From NCBI RefSeq assembly GCF_003253735.1, contig NZ_QKYW01000004.1, positions 372,001 to 436,000 on the forward strand: 64,000 nucleotides of DNA. The letters run 5' to 3'. Below are positions 18,372 through 29,252 of this stretch, piece by piece. The DNA is from Pseudomonas sp. URMO17WK12:I2. Lineage in GTDB: Bacteria; Pseudomonadota; Gammaproteobacteria; Pseudomonadales; Pseudomonadaceae. The notes beneath the pieces are model-generated. The model was not told the origin of the DNA. It searched no databases and was given only the letters and a program-made list of their open reading frames with translations. Made by a program: the position numbers and the translations under genes. How positions within the stretch are numbered: position 1 is the stretch's first letter; each line of letters starts with the position of its first letter.

Positions 18372-19349
18372 TTACGGCAACAGAATCGTCGAGCCCGTGG
18401 TCTTGCGGTCGCTCAGCAGCGTCTGCGCGGTGGCCGCTTCGCTCAGTGGATAACGTTGGGCGATTTCCACGCTGAGCTTGCCCTTGGCGATCATGCCGAA
18501 CAGTTCGTCGGCCATCTTCTGCAGGCTTTCCGGCGTGCTGGCATAGCTGGCCAGGGTCGGGCGGGTGACGTACAGCGAGCCCTTTTGCGAGAGGATGCCG
18601 AGGTTGACGCCGGTTACCGCGCCGGAGGCATTGCCGAAGCTCACCAGCAGGCCACGCGGCGCCACGCAGTCGAGCGAGGTTTCCCAGGTGTCCTTGCCGA
18701 CGCCGTCGTAGACCACCGGGCACTTCTTGCCGTCGGTCAGTTCCAGCACGCGCTGGGCGACGTTCTCGTGGCTGTAGTCGATGGTCGCCCAGGCGCCTTG
18801 CTGCTTGGCGTATTCGGCCTTCTTCGCCGAACTCACGGTGCCGATCAGCTTGACGCCCAGGGCCTTGGCCCACTGGCAGGCGAACGAGCCGACGCCGCCT
18901 GCCGCCGCATGGAACAGGATGATGTCGCCGCTCTTCAGCTCAGCGGTTTGGCGCAGCAGGTACTGCACGGTCAGGCCCTTGAGCATCACCGCGGCGGCCT
19001 GCTCGAAGCTGATCGCATCGGACAGTTTGACCAGCTTGTCGGCCGGCAGCACGTGCAGCTCGCTGTAGCCACCCAGCGGGCCGGTGGCGTAGGCCACGCG
19101 GTCGCCAACCTGCAGGCCCTTGACCTCCGAGCCGATGGCATCGACGAAGCCGGCACCTTCGGTGCCCAGGCTGGAGGGCAGGGAGGGCGGCGCGTACAGG
19201 CCGCTGCGGAAGTAGGTGTCGATGAAGTTGAGGCCGATGGCCTGGTTGTGCACACGCACCTCGTGGGGGCCGGGCGCGGCAGGCTGGTAGTCGACGTATT
19301 CGAGAACCTCGGGGCCACCATGGCGGCTGAACTGGATGCGTTTGGCCAT
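18372..19349 (-). CDS. qor: Quinone oxidoreductase, NADPH-dependent
   Basis: A 325-residue zinc-free medium-chain dehydrogenase of the zeta-crystallin/QOR type that reduces quinones with NADPH. The nucleotide-binding segment is VLFHAAAGGVGSFACQWAKA in variant form (ILFHAAAGGVGSFACQ), and the early GLNFIDTYFRSGLY matches QOR. It is divergent from hemF, as near the P. aeruginosa origin. Confidence 0.94.
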   Translation of the reverse strand: MAKRIQFSRHGGPEVLEYVDYQPAAPGPHEVRVHNQAIGLNFIDTYFRSGLYAPPSLPSSLGTEGAGFVDAIGSEVKGLQVGDRVAYATGPLGGYSELHVLPADKLVKLSDAISFEQAAAVMLKGLTVQYLLRQTAELKSGDIILFHAAAGGVGSFACQWAKALGVKLIGTVSSAKKAEYAKQQGAWATIDYSHENVAQRVLELTDGKKCPVVYDGVGKDTWETSLDCVAPRGLLVSFGNASGAVTGVNLGILSQKGSLYVTRPTLASYASTPESLQKMADELFGMIAKGKLSVEIAQRYPLSEAATAQTLLSDRKTTGSTILLP

Positions 19350-19407
19350 CGTCTTGCTCCTGCTTGAAGAGTGAATGCAATAGACCCCGAGTGTTTCGCG
19401 GGGTTGA

Positions 19408-20442
<1,035 letters not shown>

Positions 20443-20500
20443 AGCGCGCCGCCAAAAGCTTCAGGCTTGCCGCCTTTGGCTTTTACGCGCGGAAATGTTC

Positions 20501-21322
20501 ATGGATCGCTACGGTGTATTCGGCAACCCCATCGGCCACAGCAAGTCGCCGCTGATCCACCGGCTGTTCGCTGAACAGACCGGCCAGCAGCTGAGCTACG
20601 ACGCGCTGTTGGCGCCGTTGGACGATTTCGACGGTTATGCCCGCGCCTTCTTTGCCGAAGGTCACGGTGGTAACGTCACGGTGCCGTTCAAGGAGCAGGC
20701 CTTCGCCCTGGCCGACAGCCTCACCGAGCGCGCCCGCCGCGCCGGGGCGGTGAATACCCTGAAGAAGCTCGACGACGGCAGCCTGCTCGGTGACAACACC
20801 GACGGCGCCGGCCTGGTGCGCGACCTGACCGTGAATGCCGGCATCGACCTGCGTGGCAAGCGCATTCTGCTGCTCGGCGCAGGTGGCGCGGTACGTGGCA
20901 TTCTCGAACCCTTTCTGGCCGAGCAGCCGCAGAGCCTGGTAATCGCCAACCGCACGGTGGACAAGGCCGAGCAACTGGCTCGCCAGTTCGCCGACCTCGG
21001 CCCGGTGGTGGCCAGCGGCTTCGACTGGATCGATGCGCCGGTGGACCTGATCGTCAACGGCACCTCGGCCAGCCTGGCCGGCGAACTGCCGCCGATTGCC
21101 GCCAGCCTGATCCAGCCCGGTCACACCTGCTGCTACGACATGATGTACGGCGCCGGCCCCACCGCGTTCAACCGCTGGGCGGCCGAGCAGGGCGCGGCGC
21201 GCACCCTGGACGGCCTCGGCATGCTGGTCGAGCAGGCCGTCGAGGCATTCCACCTGTGGCGCGGTGTACGCCCGGACAGCGCCCCGGTGCTCGCCGAACT
21301 GCGTCGCCAACTGGCCGCGTAG
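20501..21322 (+). CDS. aroE: Shikimate dehydrogenase
   Basis: NADPH-dependent reduction of 3-dehydroshikimate in aromatic amino-acid synthesis. It has 273 residues. The substrate site [13 protein letters not shown], catalytic Lys in GNVTVPFK and the cofactor motif [11 protein letters not shown] are all present. An ATG 6 bases earlier is in frame, but the second ATG is better spaced from GCGGAAA and gives the usual [10 protein letters not shown] start. Confidence 0.96.
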   Translation: MDRYGVFGNPIGHSKSPLIHRLFAEQTGQQLSYDALLAPLDDFDGYARAFFAEGHGGNVTVPFKEQAFALADSLTERARRAGAVNTLKKLDDGSLLGDNTDGAGLVRDLTVNAGIDLRGKRILLLGAGGAVRGILEPFLAEQPQSLVIANRTVDKAEQLARQFADLGPVVASGFDWIDAPVDLIVNGTSASLAGELPPIAASLIQPGHTCCYDMMYGAGPTAFNRWAAEQGAARTLDGLGMLVEQAVEAFHLWRGVRPDSAPVLAELRRQLAA

Positions 21323-21383
21323 CAGCATGCCCCGGCGCCGGCGTTTGTGTCTGGAACCAGACGATACCAGCCGTTCGTGATCG

Positions 21384-21454
21384 CGTGGGAGGGGCTTTAG
21401 CCCCGAGCTCTTTACGCCTAGCCGGGCACAATCGAGGCTAAAGCCTCTCCCACA
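21384..21454. repeat. REP-like hairpin (GTGGGAGGGGCTTTAG type)
   Basis: GTGGGAGGGGCTTTAGCC pairs with GGCTAAAGCCTCTCCCAC, separated by about 35 bases. The same 70-base unit, with a few changes, is at 42062-42131, and one arm is part of long repeat copy 2 (about 51150). Confidence 0.8.
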
Positions 21455-21507
21455 AAAGCTCCGGTTTGCCTCGTCCTTCCTTGGATCTTCGCTGGCGAGC
21501 CGCCCTC

Positions 21508-23937
21508 TCAGAAGCTGTAGCGTGCCGTCACCTTGAAATTGCGTGGGTCGCCGTAGATGTCGTAGGGGTACCATTCGCCATCAGCCACGCTGCTGTAGTA
21601 GGTGCGGTCGAACAGGTTGTTGACGTTGAGTTGCACATCCAGCTGTTCGCTGGCCTTGTACCCGGCGACCAGGCCCACCACGGTGTAGGAGCCCTGCTGG
21701 TTCTTCCAGGCGGCGGCACCGGTGCCGCCTGAGGTGCGGATGCGGCTCTGCTGGTAGACATCACCCCCTATGCGCCAGCGCTGCAGTTCCCCGGGCAAGG
21801 TGTACAGTGTGGACAGTTTGAACAGCTGGCGCGGTTTCTTGCGGTCGAAGTCCTCGCCTTCGCGGGCTGCGTTGGCGTCGCTGACATACTTGGTCTGGGT
21901 GTAGGTGTAACCCGCAGCGACCTGCCAGTCGTCGCTCAAGGCACCCTGGATTTCCAGGTCGATGCCGCGGCTGCGCACCAGCCCGGCGGCCTCGTAGCAG
22001 GAGCTGTCAGGCGTGGAACCACAGCCTAGTCGGCCCGTCAGGGTCTGGGCACGATTCTTCTGGTCGATCTGGAACAGAGCCAGGCTGGCATTCAATGCGC
22101 CGTCGTAGTATTCGCCCTTGATACCGACTTCATAGTTCTCACCAACCATCGGCTCCAGTGGCTTTTTGTCCAGGCCGCGATCGTTCTGGGGTTTGAAGAT
22201 ATCGGTGTAGCTGATGTAGACCGAGTGGTTCGCATCCAGGTCGTAGACCACGCCGGCATAGCGGGTCAGATTGCGAGTGACCTTGTAGTCGCTGTCGCTG
22301 CTTTCGCGATCATCGTATTCGTACCAGTCGACGCGGCCGCCGAGGATCAGCGACAACGGTTCGCTCAGGCGCAGGCGGGTCGTGGCGTAGACGCTGTCCT
22401 GGGTGGTGAGCTCTCCCGTCCAGGTAGAGTTGGCCACGAAGTTCGGTTTTGCGTGACCGCGAGGGTTCCAGGCGAAGAGGTCGATGTCGTCATCGATGAA
22501 GTCGCTCCAGCTGTCACCCGTGCGGTAGGTCAGCTCACGCTTGCTGGCGCCCACGCTCAGGTCGTGATCCAGACCGAACAGCTGGAAGGGCCCGCCGAGC
22601 GCCAGGTCGTAGCCGACTTCCTTCTGCTCCATGGCCTGCGTCCACAGGTAGTGGCGGTCGTATGCCCAGATCGAAGAAGCCAGCACCTCGGTATCGGTTT
22701 TCGCCTGCATCGCCGCCAGGCGCAGCGTCCAGTCGTTGGCGAAGCCATGCTCCAGGGTGGCGAAGTAGCCGGTGGTGCGGTTGTCCGAATATTCCCAGTC
22801 ATGCCCCAGGAAGGTGTCGCGCGGCAGTCCCAGATGACCGCCGCCACGGGCCATGGGCAATCCGCCCCAGATGTAGTTGCTGTAGTTCTTCTGCCGGTAG
22901 GCGCCGAGGGTCAGGGTGGTGCTTTCGCTGAGGTCGGCGTCGACCACGCCGTAGAACAGGTCGTGATCGTGTTCGACCGAATCACGGAAGCTCTTGGCGT
23001 CCTGCCGGGAGATCACGGTGCGGGCGCGCAGGGTGCCGTTTTCATTGAGCGGGCCGCCGACATCCAGGGTTCCGGTGTAGTCGTCCCAACTGCCGGCGCT
23101 GCCGGTGAGCGTGCCCTGAAATTCATGGGTCGGGCGCTTGCGCACCAGGTTGATGGCGCCGGATGGGCTGCCGGCGCCCTGGGCCAGGCCCGTGGCACCG
23201 CGGACGATCTCCACGCGGTCGTACATGGCCAGGTTGGCTTCGCCGCTGGGCAGGTAGGTCAGCAGGCTGGTGGGGAAGCCGTCGTACATGACGTTGTCGA
23301 CATCGAAGCCGCGGGCGCTGAAAGACGGCCTGCCGACACCTCCCGAATTGTTCAGGAACACGCCGGGAGTGCTCTGCACCACCTCACTGATGCTGGTCAT
23401 GGCCTTGTCGTCCATGCGCTTGCGGGTAACCACACTGACCGACTGCGGTGTTTCGCGCAGGCTCAGGGGCAGTTTGGTGGCGGTCTGCATGGTGCCGGTG
23501 GTGTAAGAGCCGCTGTTCTCGGTAGTCGCCGCCAAGCTCTGTCCGGTGATGCTGGTCGCGCCCAGCTCCAGGCTGGCACCCGCTTCCTGATGAGTCAGCA
23601 GATACAGGCCATTGCCTTGCGGCGCAGCTTGCAGGCCGGTGCCCTGCAGCAGTTGCCGCAGGCCACCTTCCACGCTGGTGGCGGCGTTCAGGCCGGGGCT
23701 GCGCAAACCTTCCACCAGGCCCGGCTCGATGGGCAGGGTAATGCCTGCCTGACTGGCGAAGTCGGACAGAGCATTGCTCAGGTTACCGGCCGGTACCTGG
23801 TATGTCTGGCTCTGCTGCGCGCCTTGTTCGGCGGCTTGCAGCGAGGCCGCAGCCAAGTTGCCGCCCGCGATGATCAGCCCCAGTGCAGCGGCGTGTACCG
23901 CCCGTGCCAGTGGCTGCATGCCCTGCGTCGTCGTCAT
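21508..23937 (-). CDS. TonB-dependent siderophore receptor with signalling domain
   Basis: An 809-residue outer-membrane receptor that imports a ferric siderophore. After the signal peptide comes an STN signalling domain (about 45-115: NALSDFASQAGITLPIEPG), then a TonB-box/plug region (RETPQSVSVVTRKRMDD, IVRGATGLAQGAGSPSG) and the 22-strand barrel ending in Phe. The STN domain shows it signals to a FecR/sigma pair, which lies directly upstream. The ligand is unknown; no siderophore genes are in the window. Confidence 0.93.
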   Translation of the reverse strand: MTTTQGMQPLARAVHAAALGLIIAGGNLAAASLQAAEQGAQQSQTYQVPAGNLSNALSDFASQAGITLPIEPGLVEGLRSPGLNAATSVEGGLRQLLQGTGLQAAPQGNGLYLLTHQEAGASLELGATSITGQSLAATTENSGSYTTGTMQTATKLPLSLRETPQSVSVVTRKRMDDKAMTSISEVVQSTPGVFLNNSGGVGRPSFSARGFDVDNVMYDGFPTSLLTYLPSGEANLAMYDRVEIVRGATGLAQGAGSPSGAINLVRKRPTHEFQGTLTGSAGSWDDYTGTLDVGGPLNENGTLRARTVISRQDAKSFRDSVEHDHDLFYGVVDADLSESTTLTLGAYRQKNYSNYIWGGLPMARGGGHLGLPRDTFLGHDWEYSDNRTTGYFATLEHGFANDWTLRLAAMQAKTDTEVLASSIWAYDRHYLWTQAMEQKEVGYDLALGGPFQLFGLDHDLSVGASKRELTYRTGDSWSDFIDDDIDLFAWNPRGHAKPNFVANSTWTGELTTQDSVYATTRLRLSEPLSLILGGRVDWYEYDDRESSDSDYKVTRNLTRYAGVVYDLDANHSVYISYTDIFKPQNDRGLDKKPLEPMVGENYEVGIKGEYYDGALNASLALFQIDQKNRAQTLTGRLGCGSTPDSSCYEAAGLVRSRGIDLEIQGALSDDWQVAAGYTYTQTKYVSDANAAREGEDFDRKKPRQLFKLSTLYTLPGELQRWRIGGDVYQQSRIRTSGGTGAAAWKNQQGSYTVVGLVAGYKASEQLDVQLNVNNLFDRTYYSSVADGEWYPYDIYGDPRNFKVTARYSF

Positions 23938-24017
23938 GTTTTCGTCTCTGCCCTGTGAGAATGCTGTGGTTACGGGAGGGGACACGCAGCCTGAAGAAAA
24001 CACGACAATGATTCTTC

Positions 24018-24986
24018 TTACGCGTTGGCGCGCGCCGTGACGGTCACCCAATAGGCCGTGCGGTAATGCACGCTCACTGGCAGGGTCTGGCTCAGGGCGC
24101 GGAGAATCTGGTCGGTGTCGCGCAGCTGAAAGGCGCCGGAGATCAGCAGCCCGGCCACCGCCGGATCGCAACGCAGCAGACCGGGACGATAGCGATCCAG
24201 CTCGGCGACGAAGTCATCGAGGCGCATCTTTTCCGCGCGCAGCACGCCGCTTAGCCAGTCGAGACGGTTATGCGCCAACGCCACGGCGGGCTCTGCAGCG
24301 TGGGCGCTGACGTGGGTCTGCTGGCCGGCCGCCAGACGCATGAGGCCGTCATCGCCACGGGATCGCCGTGGACGCACTTCCACAGCACCTTCCAGCGCGG
24401 CCAGGTAGGTGCTTTGCGGGTACTGACGAACCATAAGGCGACTGCCCAGCACGGCGATTTCCGCTTCGGCGGTATCGACGATGAGGGGCCGGCTGGCATG
24501 CTCGCGTGGCGCTTCGACGAGCATCTCGCCGTCGATCAGGCGTATGCGCCGAACGTTGTCATCGTAGGCGATATCTACCGCGCTGCCGGTGTTCATGCGA
24601 AGTCGACCACCATCCGGCAGCTTCAGGGTGCGCTGTTCTCCGGTGGCGGTACGTTCGTCCGCCTGCCATTCGCGCCACGGCAGACCGCGGTGTGCAGCAA
24701 GGCCGAGTGGCGCGGCGGCGATCAGCAGGGCAAGGGTTTTGAGCACCTGGCGACGCTCCAGGCTACGCGGGCGATCCAGGGCCGTTCTTGCAGCGCCACC
24801 GGAGAGCTGCTGGGCGCGACCGCTGAAGCGCTCGGCCAGTTGCCAGGCTCGCTCGTGATCGGCATGCCGGGCCCGCCACTCGGCGCAGGCAGCATGCTCG
24901 CCGGCGCTGGCGCCGCTGTTCTGCAGGCGCACGAACCAGCCGGCTGCCTCGCGGGCGACACGCCGGTCGATGGGCGACTCACTCAT
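24018..24986 (-). CDS. FecR-family anti-sigma/signal-transducing protein
   Basis: A 322-residue membrane protein that passes the receptor signal to the ECF sigma factor. It has an N-terminal cytoplasmic domain with the DUF4880-like REAAGWFVRLQNSGAS, one membrane helix (about 84-100: LKTLALLIAAAPLGLAA), and a periplasmic FecR domain (GEQRTLKLPDGGRLRMNTGS). It overlaps the sigma gene by 8 bases. Confidence 0.93.
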   Translation of the reverse strand: MSESPIDRRVAREAAGWFVRLQNSGASAGEHAACAEWRARHADHERAWQLAERFSGRAQQLSGGAARTALDRPRSLERRQVLKTLALLIAAAPLGLAAHRGLPWREWQADERTATGEQRTLKLPDGGRLRMNTGSAVDIAYDDNVRRIRLIDGEMLVEAPREHASRPLIVDTAEAEIAVLGSRLMVRQYPQSTYLAALEGAVEVRPRRSRGDDGLMRLAAGQQTHVSAHAAEPAVALAHNRLDWLSGVLRAEKMRLDDFVAELDRYRPGLLRCDPAVAGLLISGAFQLRDTDQILRALSQTLPVSVHYRTAYWVTVTARANA

Positions 24987-25515
24987 GCTGGGCGCCCAGG
25001 CTGGCGAGCACGATGCACTCCTCGAAGGCCCGTGCCAGATGGCGCTGCACCGAGCGCACGCTGATGCCGAGCCGGCTGGCGATCTCCTCTTGGGTATAAC
25101 CCTCCAGCTGCGCCATCAAAAATGCCTGACGCGCCTTGGCGGGTAGCACGGCGAGCACGCGGTCGACCTCGTCGAGGGCTTCGAGCACCAGAGCCTGATG
25201 TTCCAGCGATGGCGCCAGCCCTTCCGGTACTTCTGCCAGCGCCGCCAGATAGGCCTGCTCCAGCGAGCGGCGGCGGTAGAGGTTGATGGTCAGGCGATTG
25301 GCGATGGTGGCCAGATAGGCCCGTGGCGCCGTGAGGTTCAGCGGCTCGCCCGGCGTACTGCTGAGCAGACGCACGAAGGTATCCTGAGCCAGATCCGCGG
25401 CATCGGCAGCATTGCCCAGGCGCATGCGCAGCCAGCCCTGTAGCCAACTGTGATGGTGGCTGTAGAGCTGATCGATGGCCTGGTGGTGGTGGGGTGCCGA
25501 TGAGCTGGGATGCAC
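24979..25515 (-). CDS. ECF sigma factor (FecI type)
   Basis: A 178-residue sigma-70 family iron-signalling factor. Region 2 has ADAADLAQDTFVRLL and region 4 has YTQEEIASRLGISVRSVQRH. The protein should direct transcription of the receptor gene two positions downstream. The start is a GTG at 25515 with a weak ribosome site; a later start would cut into region 2. Iron control is expected, and a weak Fur-like site lies just upstream. Confidence 0.92.
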   Translation of the reverse strand: MHPSSSAPHHHQAIDQLYSHHHSWLQGWLRMRLGNAADAADLAQDTFVRLLSSTPGEPLNLTAPRAYLATIANRLTINLYRRRSLEQAYLAALAEVPEGLAPSLEHQALVLEALDEVDRVLAVLPAKARQAFLMAQLEGYTQEEIASRLGISVRSVQRHLARAFEECIVLASLGAQHE

Positions 25516-25530
25516 GGGATATGGTCGGTG

Positions 25531-25556
25531 GGAATGAGAATTCGTCGCATTCTATC
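25531..25556 (-). promoter_or_regulatory. Possible Fur box upstream of the sigma gene
   Basis: AATGAGAATTCGTCGCATT resembles a degenerate Fur site (GATAATGATAATCATTATC-type) and lies about 20 bases before the sigma gene. The match is partial, so the call rests mainly on position and on the known iron control of fecI-type genes. Confidence 0.3.
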
Positions 25557-25771
25557 AATGTAACCCTGGGCTCGTGCAAACAAAGGGCGCGGCTTGAGCG
25601 CCTTCTGGGCATCGCTGCGCTCAACGCCAGACTACGGGCGATGCCAGTGTTGATCGGACTATGCTGAATTCGTCATCTGCCGGGAGCAAAGGCATCAAGC
25701 CAGCGGCTGCCTCAGACCTCACTGTATAACGCCAATCCGGCCCAGCGGCCGCCTCGAACAAGGAGCTGAAG

Positions 25772-26776
25772 ATGATTCGACTGACCCTGGCCGAAGCCGA
25801 GGAGCTGGCGCTGTCGATCATGCGCCATAATGGGTTCAGCGAAGCCCAGGCGCGTGCCGTGACCGCCACCGTGCTGGCGGGTGAGCGCGATGGCTGCGCC
25901 TCCCACGGTCTGTACCGTGTGCTGGGCTGCGTCAGTTCGCTGAAGGCCGGCAAGGTGGTGGCCGATGCCGAGCCCGAGCTGATCGACCAGGCACCGTCGA
26001 TCGTGCGCGTGGATGCCCGCGGCGGCTTCTCGCAACTGGCCTTTCAGGCGGGGTTGCCGGTGCTGGCCGAAAAGACCAAGGCCAACGGCATCGCGGCCCT
26101 GGCGATAAATCGCTGTGTGCATTTTTCCGCATTGTGGGTGGAAATCGAGCAGCTCACCGAAGCCGGGCTGGTGGCCCTGGCCTGTAACCCCAGCCATGCC
26201 TGGGTCGCGCCGGCTGGTGGCAGCAAGCCGATCTTCGGCACCAACCCGATCGCCTTTGGCTGGCCGCGCGCCGGTAAGCATCCGTTCATTTTCGACTTCG
26301 CCACCAGCGCCATCGCCCGTGGCGATATCGAGCTGCATCGGCGCGCCGGCAAACCGATTCCGGAAGGCTGGGGCATCGATGCCAGTGGCCAGCCGAGCAC
26401 CGACGCCGAGGCGGTGATGAACGGTGCCATGCTGACGTTCGGTGGGCACAAGGGCTCGGCGCTGGCGGCCATGGTGGAGCTGATCGCCGGGCCGCTGATC
26501 GGCGACCTGACCAGCGCCGAGTCGCTGGCCTACGACGCTGGCAGCAAGTCGTCGCCGTACCACGGCGAGCTGATCATCGCCCTCGACCCGCAGCGCTTTC
26601 TCGGTGCGGCTGCCGATCAGCACCTGGCAAGGGCCGAGGCGCTGTTCGACGGCATCGAAGGGCAGGGCGCGCGGCTGCCTTCGCAGCGCCGCTACGACGC
26701 CCGTACCCGTAGCCTGGTCGACGGTGTGCAGATCCCCCAGGCGCTCTACGACGACCTCAACGCGCTGCTCGGCTGA
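25772..26776 (+). CDS. LDH2/MDH2-family oxidoreductase, DpkA-like
   Basis: A 334-residue NAD(P)H-dependent reductase of the malate/L-lactate dehydrogenase 2 family. Segments such as CASHGLYRVLG, FGTNPIAFGWPR and GGHKGSALAAMVELI fit the delta1-piperideine-2-carboxylate / delta1-pyrroline-2-carboxylate reductases of pseudomonads, which act in D-lysine and hydroxyproline breakdown. The subfamily assignment is from memory of family sequences. It is convergent with the cob genes and not obviously linked to them. Confidence 0.85.
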   Translation: MIRLTLAEAEELALSIMRHNGFSEAQARAVTATVLAGERDGCASHGLYRVLGCVSSLKAGKVVADAEPELIDQAPSIVRVDARGGFSQLAFQAGLPVLAEKTKANGIAALAINRCVHFSALWVEIEQLTEAGLVALACNPSHAWVAPAGGSKPIFGTNPIAFGWPRAGKHPFIFDFATSAIARGDIELHRRAGKPIPEGWGIDASGQPSTDAEAVMNGAMLTFGGHKGSALAAMVELIAGPLIGDLTSAESLAYDAGSKSSPYHGELIIALDPQRFLGAAADQHLARAEALFDGIEGQGARLPSQRRYDARTRSLVDGVQIPQALYDDLNALLG

Positions 26777-26794
26777 CGCGTTAGCCGCCCCCGC

Positions 26795-28453
26795 TCAGGG
26801 TTGTGGATAACTGCGCGGCGTGTACACCCACTCGTCGCCGTCGCCCCGTGGGAAGCGCCGGGTCTGGCTGGAGCCGATGATCACCAGGGTGCGCATGTCG
26901 ACCATTTCCGGCGTCAGCTCGCCGAGGCTGAGCACGCGCAGCGCCTCTGCCGGGCGGCCGATATCGCGGCCGAGCACCACCACGGTGTCGGGCGTACGAT
27001 GGGTGCGGACGATGTCCAGGGCGCGGCCGAGCTGCCAGGGGCGGGCCTTGGAGATCGGGTTATAGAAGGCCATGGCGAGGTCAGCCGCGCCAGCGTGGTC
27101 GAGGCGGTTTTCGATCACCGCCCAGGGCTTGAGGTTGTCCGATAGGGAGATCAGGCAGAAATCGTGGCCCAGCGGCGCCCCGGCCTTGGCTGCGGTGGCC
27201 AGGGCCGCGGAAACGCCGGGCAGCACTTGCAGCTTGACGGCGTGCCACTCGGCGGGTGCCGCGGTCTCTTCGAGAGCCTCCAGCACCGCCGCGGCCATGG
27301 CGAATACGCCGGGGTCGCCGGAGGAAATCACCACCACGCGGCGGCCGCTGGCAGCCAGCTCGAAGGCGTGACGGGCGCGCTGCAGTTCCTCGCGGTTGTC
27401 ACTGCAATGGCGCACCTGATCATCGCGCAGCGGCTCGGCCATGCGCACATAGGTTTCGTAGCCGAGCAGATCCTGGGCTTCATCCAGGGCGCGGCGCACG
27501 GCTGGGGTCATATGTTCGGCGGCGCCGGGACCAAGGCCGATCACGCTCAGGCGCCCGCGTGGGCGGCCGATGGTTTGCGCAGCATCGGGCGACGCGGCCT
27601 GTAGCAGCTGCAGGTTTCCGCTGTGCTTCACCTGCGGCGGCAGTGCATCGTCAGCGCCGATAAAGCGTAGCGGCACGGCGAGATCGGCCGCGACCTGAGC
27701 CAGCTGCTTGTCGCTCATCAGCGTTTGCGGCGCGAGCAGGGCGGCAAGGGATTTCTGTGCCAGGCCAGCCTGTTCGAACGTCTGGCCGATTCGCGCGGCA
27801 AGGTTGTCCGCGTCCTCGACCAAGGCCAGCAGCGTGCGTGGATGAATCAGCAGTTCGTCCGGCCGGGTCGTGCGTTGCGCCGTGGTGATATGCAGGGTGC
27901 GCCCGGCATCCTCGGCCATCGGCAGCTTGCCCTGCTCCAGCCATGGTGCGTCACCGTCAACGCGCAGACTTTCGCCGCCGAGCAGGTCGGAGACGAAGTG
28001 TTTGCCCTGCTCGATATCGGCCAGCACGTAGCCGTTCGGCGGGTCGAGCAGGCAGGTGCCGAAGCGCAGCTCACCGCTGGTGGTGATTGCCGCGCTGACC
28101 TGCAGTTCAGCGGCGATCTCGCGAGCCATACGGTTGACCCCACCTAGGCCACCGAGCAGCGGTACCACGGCGCTGCCGTCTTCGGCCACGGCCAGTACCG
28201 GCGGCTCGGCGCCCTTGTTGGCGAGCAGCGGCGCCAGGCTGCGGATCACGATACCGGCAGCGCACAGGGCGATGATCGGCGTGTCGCTACGGTACAGGCT
28301 GCGCAGGGTATCGCCGAAGTCGTCATAGGCCTGATCGGCCTCGACTCGTCCACTCAGGCCATGGATAACGGCCTGTGGATAAAGTGCCTGGATGAGCCGG
28401 CCGGTGGCCAGGGCGGAGGGGCCGAGGATGACGATGGCGGGGGAAGCAGTCAT
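26795..28453 (-). CDS. cobJ: CbiG/CobE - CobJ fusion (precorrin-3B C17-methyltransferase)
   Basis: A 552-residue fusion. The first about 290 residues are CbiG/CobE-like (IALCAAGIVIRSLAPLLANK, PLLGGLGGVNRMAREIAAEL). The rest is the SAM-dependent CobJ methyltransferase (SVIGLGPGAAEHMTP, VVVISSGDPGVFAMA), which drives ring contraction of the corrin precursor. It is the last gene of cobG-cobH-cobI-cobJ, 37 bases after cobI. In the aerobic route the CbiG part should not be needed for delta-lactone opening, so its role is uncertain. Confidence 0.93.
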   Translation of the reverse strand: MTASPAIVILGPSALATGRLIQALYPQAVIHGLSGRVEADQAYDDFGDTLRSLYRSDTPIIALCAAGIVIRSLAPLLANKGAEPPVLAVAEDGSAVVPLLGGLGGVNRMAREIAAELQVSAAITTSGELRFGTCLLDPPNGYVLADIEQGKHFVSDLLGGESLRVDGDAPWLEQGKLPMAEDAGRTLHITTAQRTTRPDELLIHPRTLLALVEDADNLAARIGQTFEQAGLAQKSLAALLAPQTLMSDKQLAQVAADLAVPLRFIGADDALPPQVKHSGNLQLLQAASPDAAQTIGRPRGRLSVIGLGPGAAEHMTPAVRRALDEAQDLLGYETYVRMAEPLRDDQVRHCSDNREELQRARHAFELAASGRRVVVISSGDPGVFAMAAAVLEALEETAAPAEWHAVKLQVLPGVSAALATAAKAGAPLGHDFCLISLSDNLKPWAVIENRLDHAGAADLAMAFYNPISKARPWQLGRALDIVRTHRTPDTVVVLGRDIGRPAEALRVLSLGELTPEMVDMRTLVIIGSSQTRRFPRGDGDEWVYTPRSYPQP

Positions 28454-28490
28454 TGGGAGTCCAGATTCAATGTGCAGGAGAGGGCGCGGC

Positions 28491-29252
28491 TCAACCGCGC
28501 CACTTCTCGCCCGGCACCACGATCATCGAAAAATACGGCGAGGCCATTGGCTCGACTTCGTCCAGCGGCACGATGCGCTGGTTGGCCATGGTCGCGCGCT
28601 CGACGTAGTGGGCACGGCCGTGCAGGCCCAGGCTCTGCAGCACGCGGCGTACCTTCTCGAAGTTGCGCCCGAGTTTCATCACCACGGCGGCTTCGGCGCT
28701 ACGCAGGCGCTCGCGCAGCTCGTCCTCGGGCAGCACGCCGGAGAGCACCGACAGGCTCTGGTTGCGGTACACCAGCGGCACGCCGAGCACCGCGGCGCTG
28801 CCGAGCATCGAGCACACGCCGGGGATCACCTCGGCCTCGTAGCGCTCGGCCAGACGGTCGTGCAGGTACATGTAGGAGCCGTAGAAGAACGGGTCGCCTT
28901 CGCAGATCACCGCCACGTCGCGGCCGGCGTCCAGGTGCGTGGCGATCTGCACCGCGCAGGTGTCGTAGAAGTCGCTGATCACGCCTTCGTAGGTCAGCGG
29001 CGGTTCGAGCTTTTCGGTGGTCACCGGGTAGACCAGCGGCAGGCGCTGCTGGCTGTCGTCCAGGTGCGCCTCGATGATGCCGAAGGCATTGCCGCCCTGG
29101 CCGATGTTGGCCTTGGCCTTGGCCACGAAGTAGCCGACCACTGGCGCCGATTTCAGCAGGCGCAGGGCCTTGAGGGTGATCAGCTCCGGGTCGCCCGGGC
29201 CAACGCCCAGGCCGAGCAGGCGGCCTTTGCCGGGGCGGTCCATGCCGGTCAT
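28491..29252 (-). CDS. cobI: Precorrin-2 C20-methyltransferase
   Basis: Methylates precorrin-2 at C20 with SAM in cobalamin synthesis. It has 253 residues and the tetrapyrrole-methylase signature [18 protein letters not shown] plus [16 protein letters not shown]. Its ATG shares one base with the stop of cobH (TGATG), pointing to coupling. A GTG one codon earlier is possible and would not change the product meaningfully. Confidence 0.95.
   Translation of the reverse strand: MTGMDRPGKGRLLGLGVGPGDPELITLKALRLLKSAPVVGYFVAKAKANIGQGGNAFGIIEAHLDDSQQRLPLVYPVTTEKLEPPLTYEGVISDFYDTCAVQIATHLDAGRDVAVICEGDPFFYGSYMYLHDRLAERYEAEVIPGVCSMLGSAAVLGVPLVYRNQSLSVLSGVLPEDELRERLRSAEAAVVMKLGRNFEKVRRVLQSLGLHGRAHYVERATMANQRIVPLDEVEPMASPYFSMIVVPGEKWRG

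Noticed and set aside
22225-23958. 577-codon open frame on the plus strand
   Set aside because: It is antisense to the TonB-dependent receptor gene; the opposite strand has clear domains, and this frame has no protein-like motifs, only the high-GC shadow pattern.
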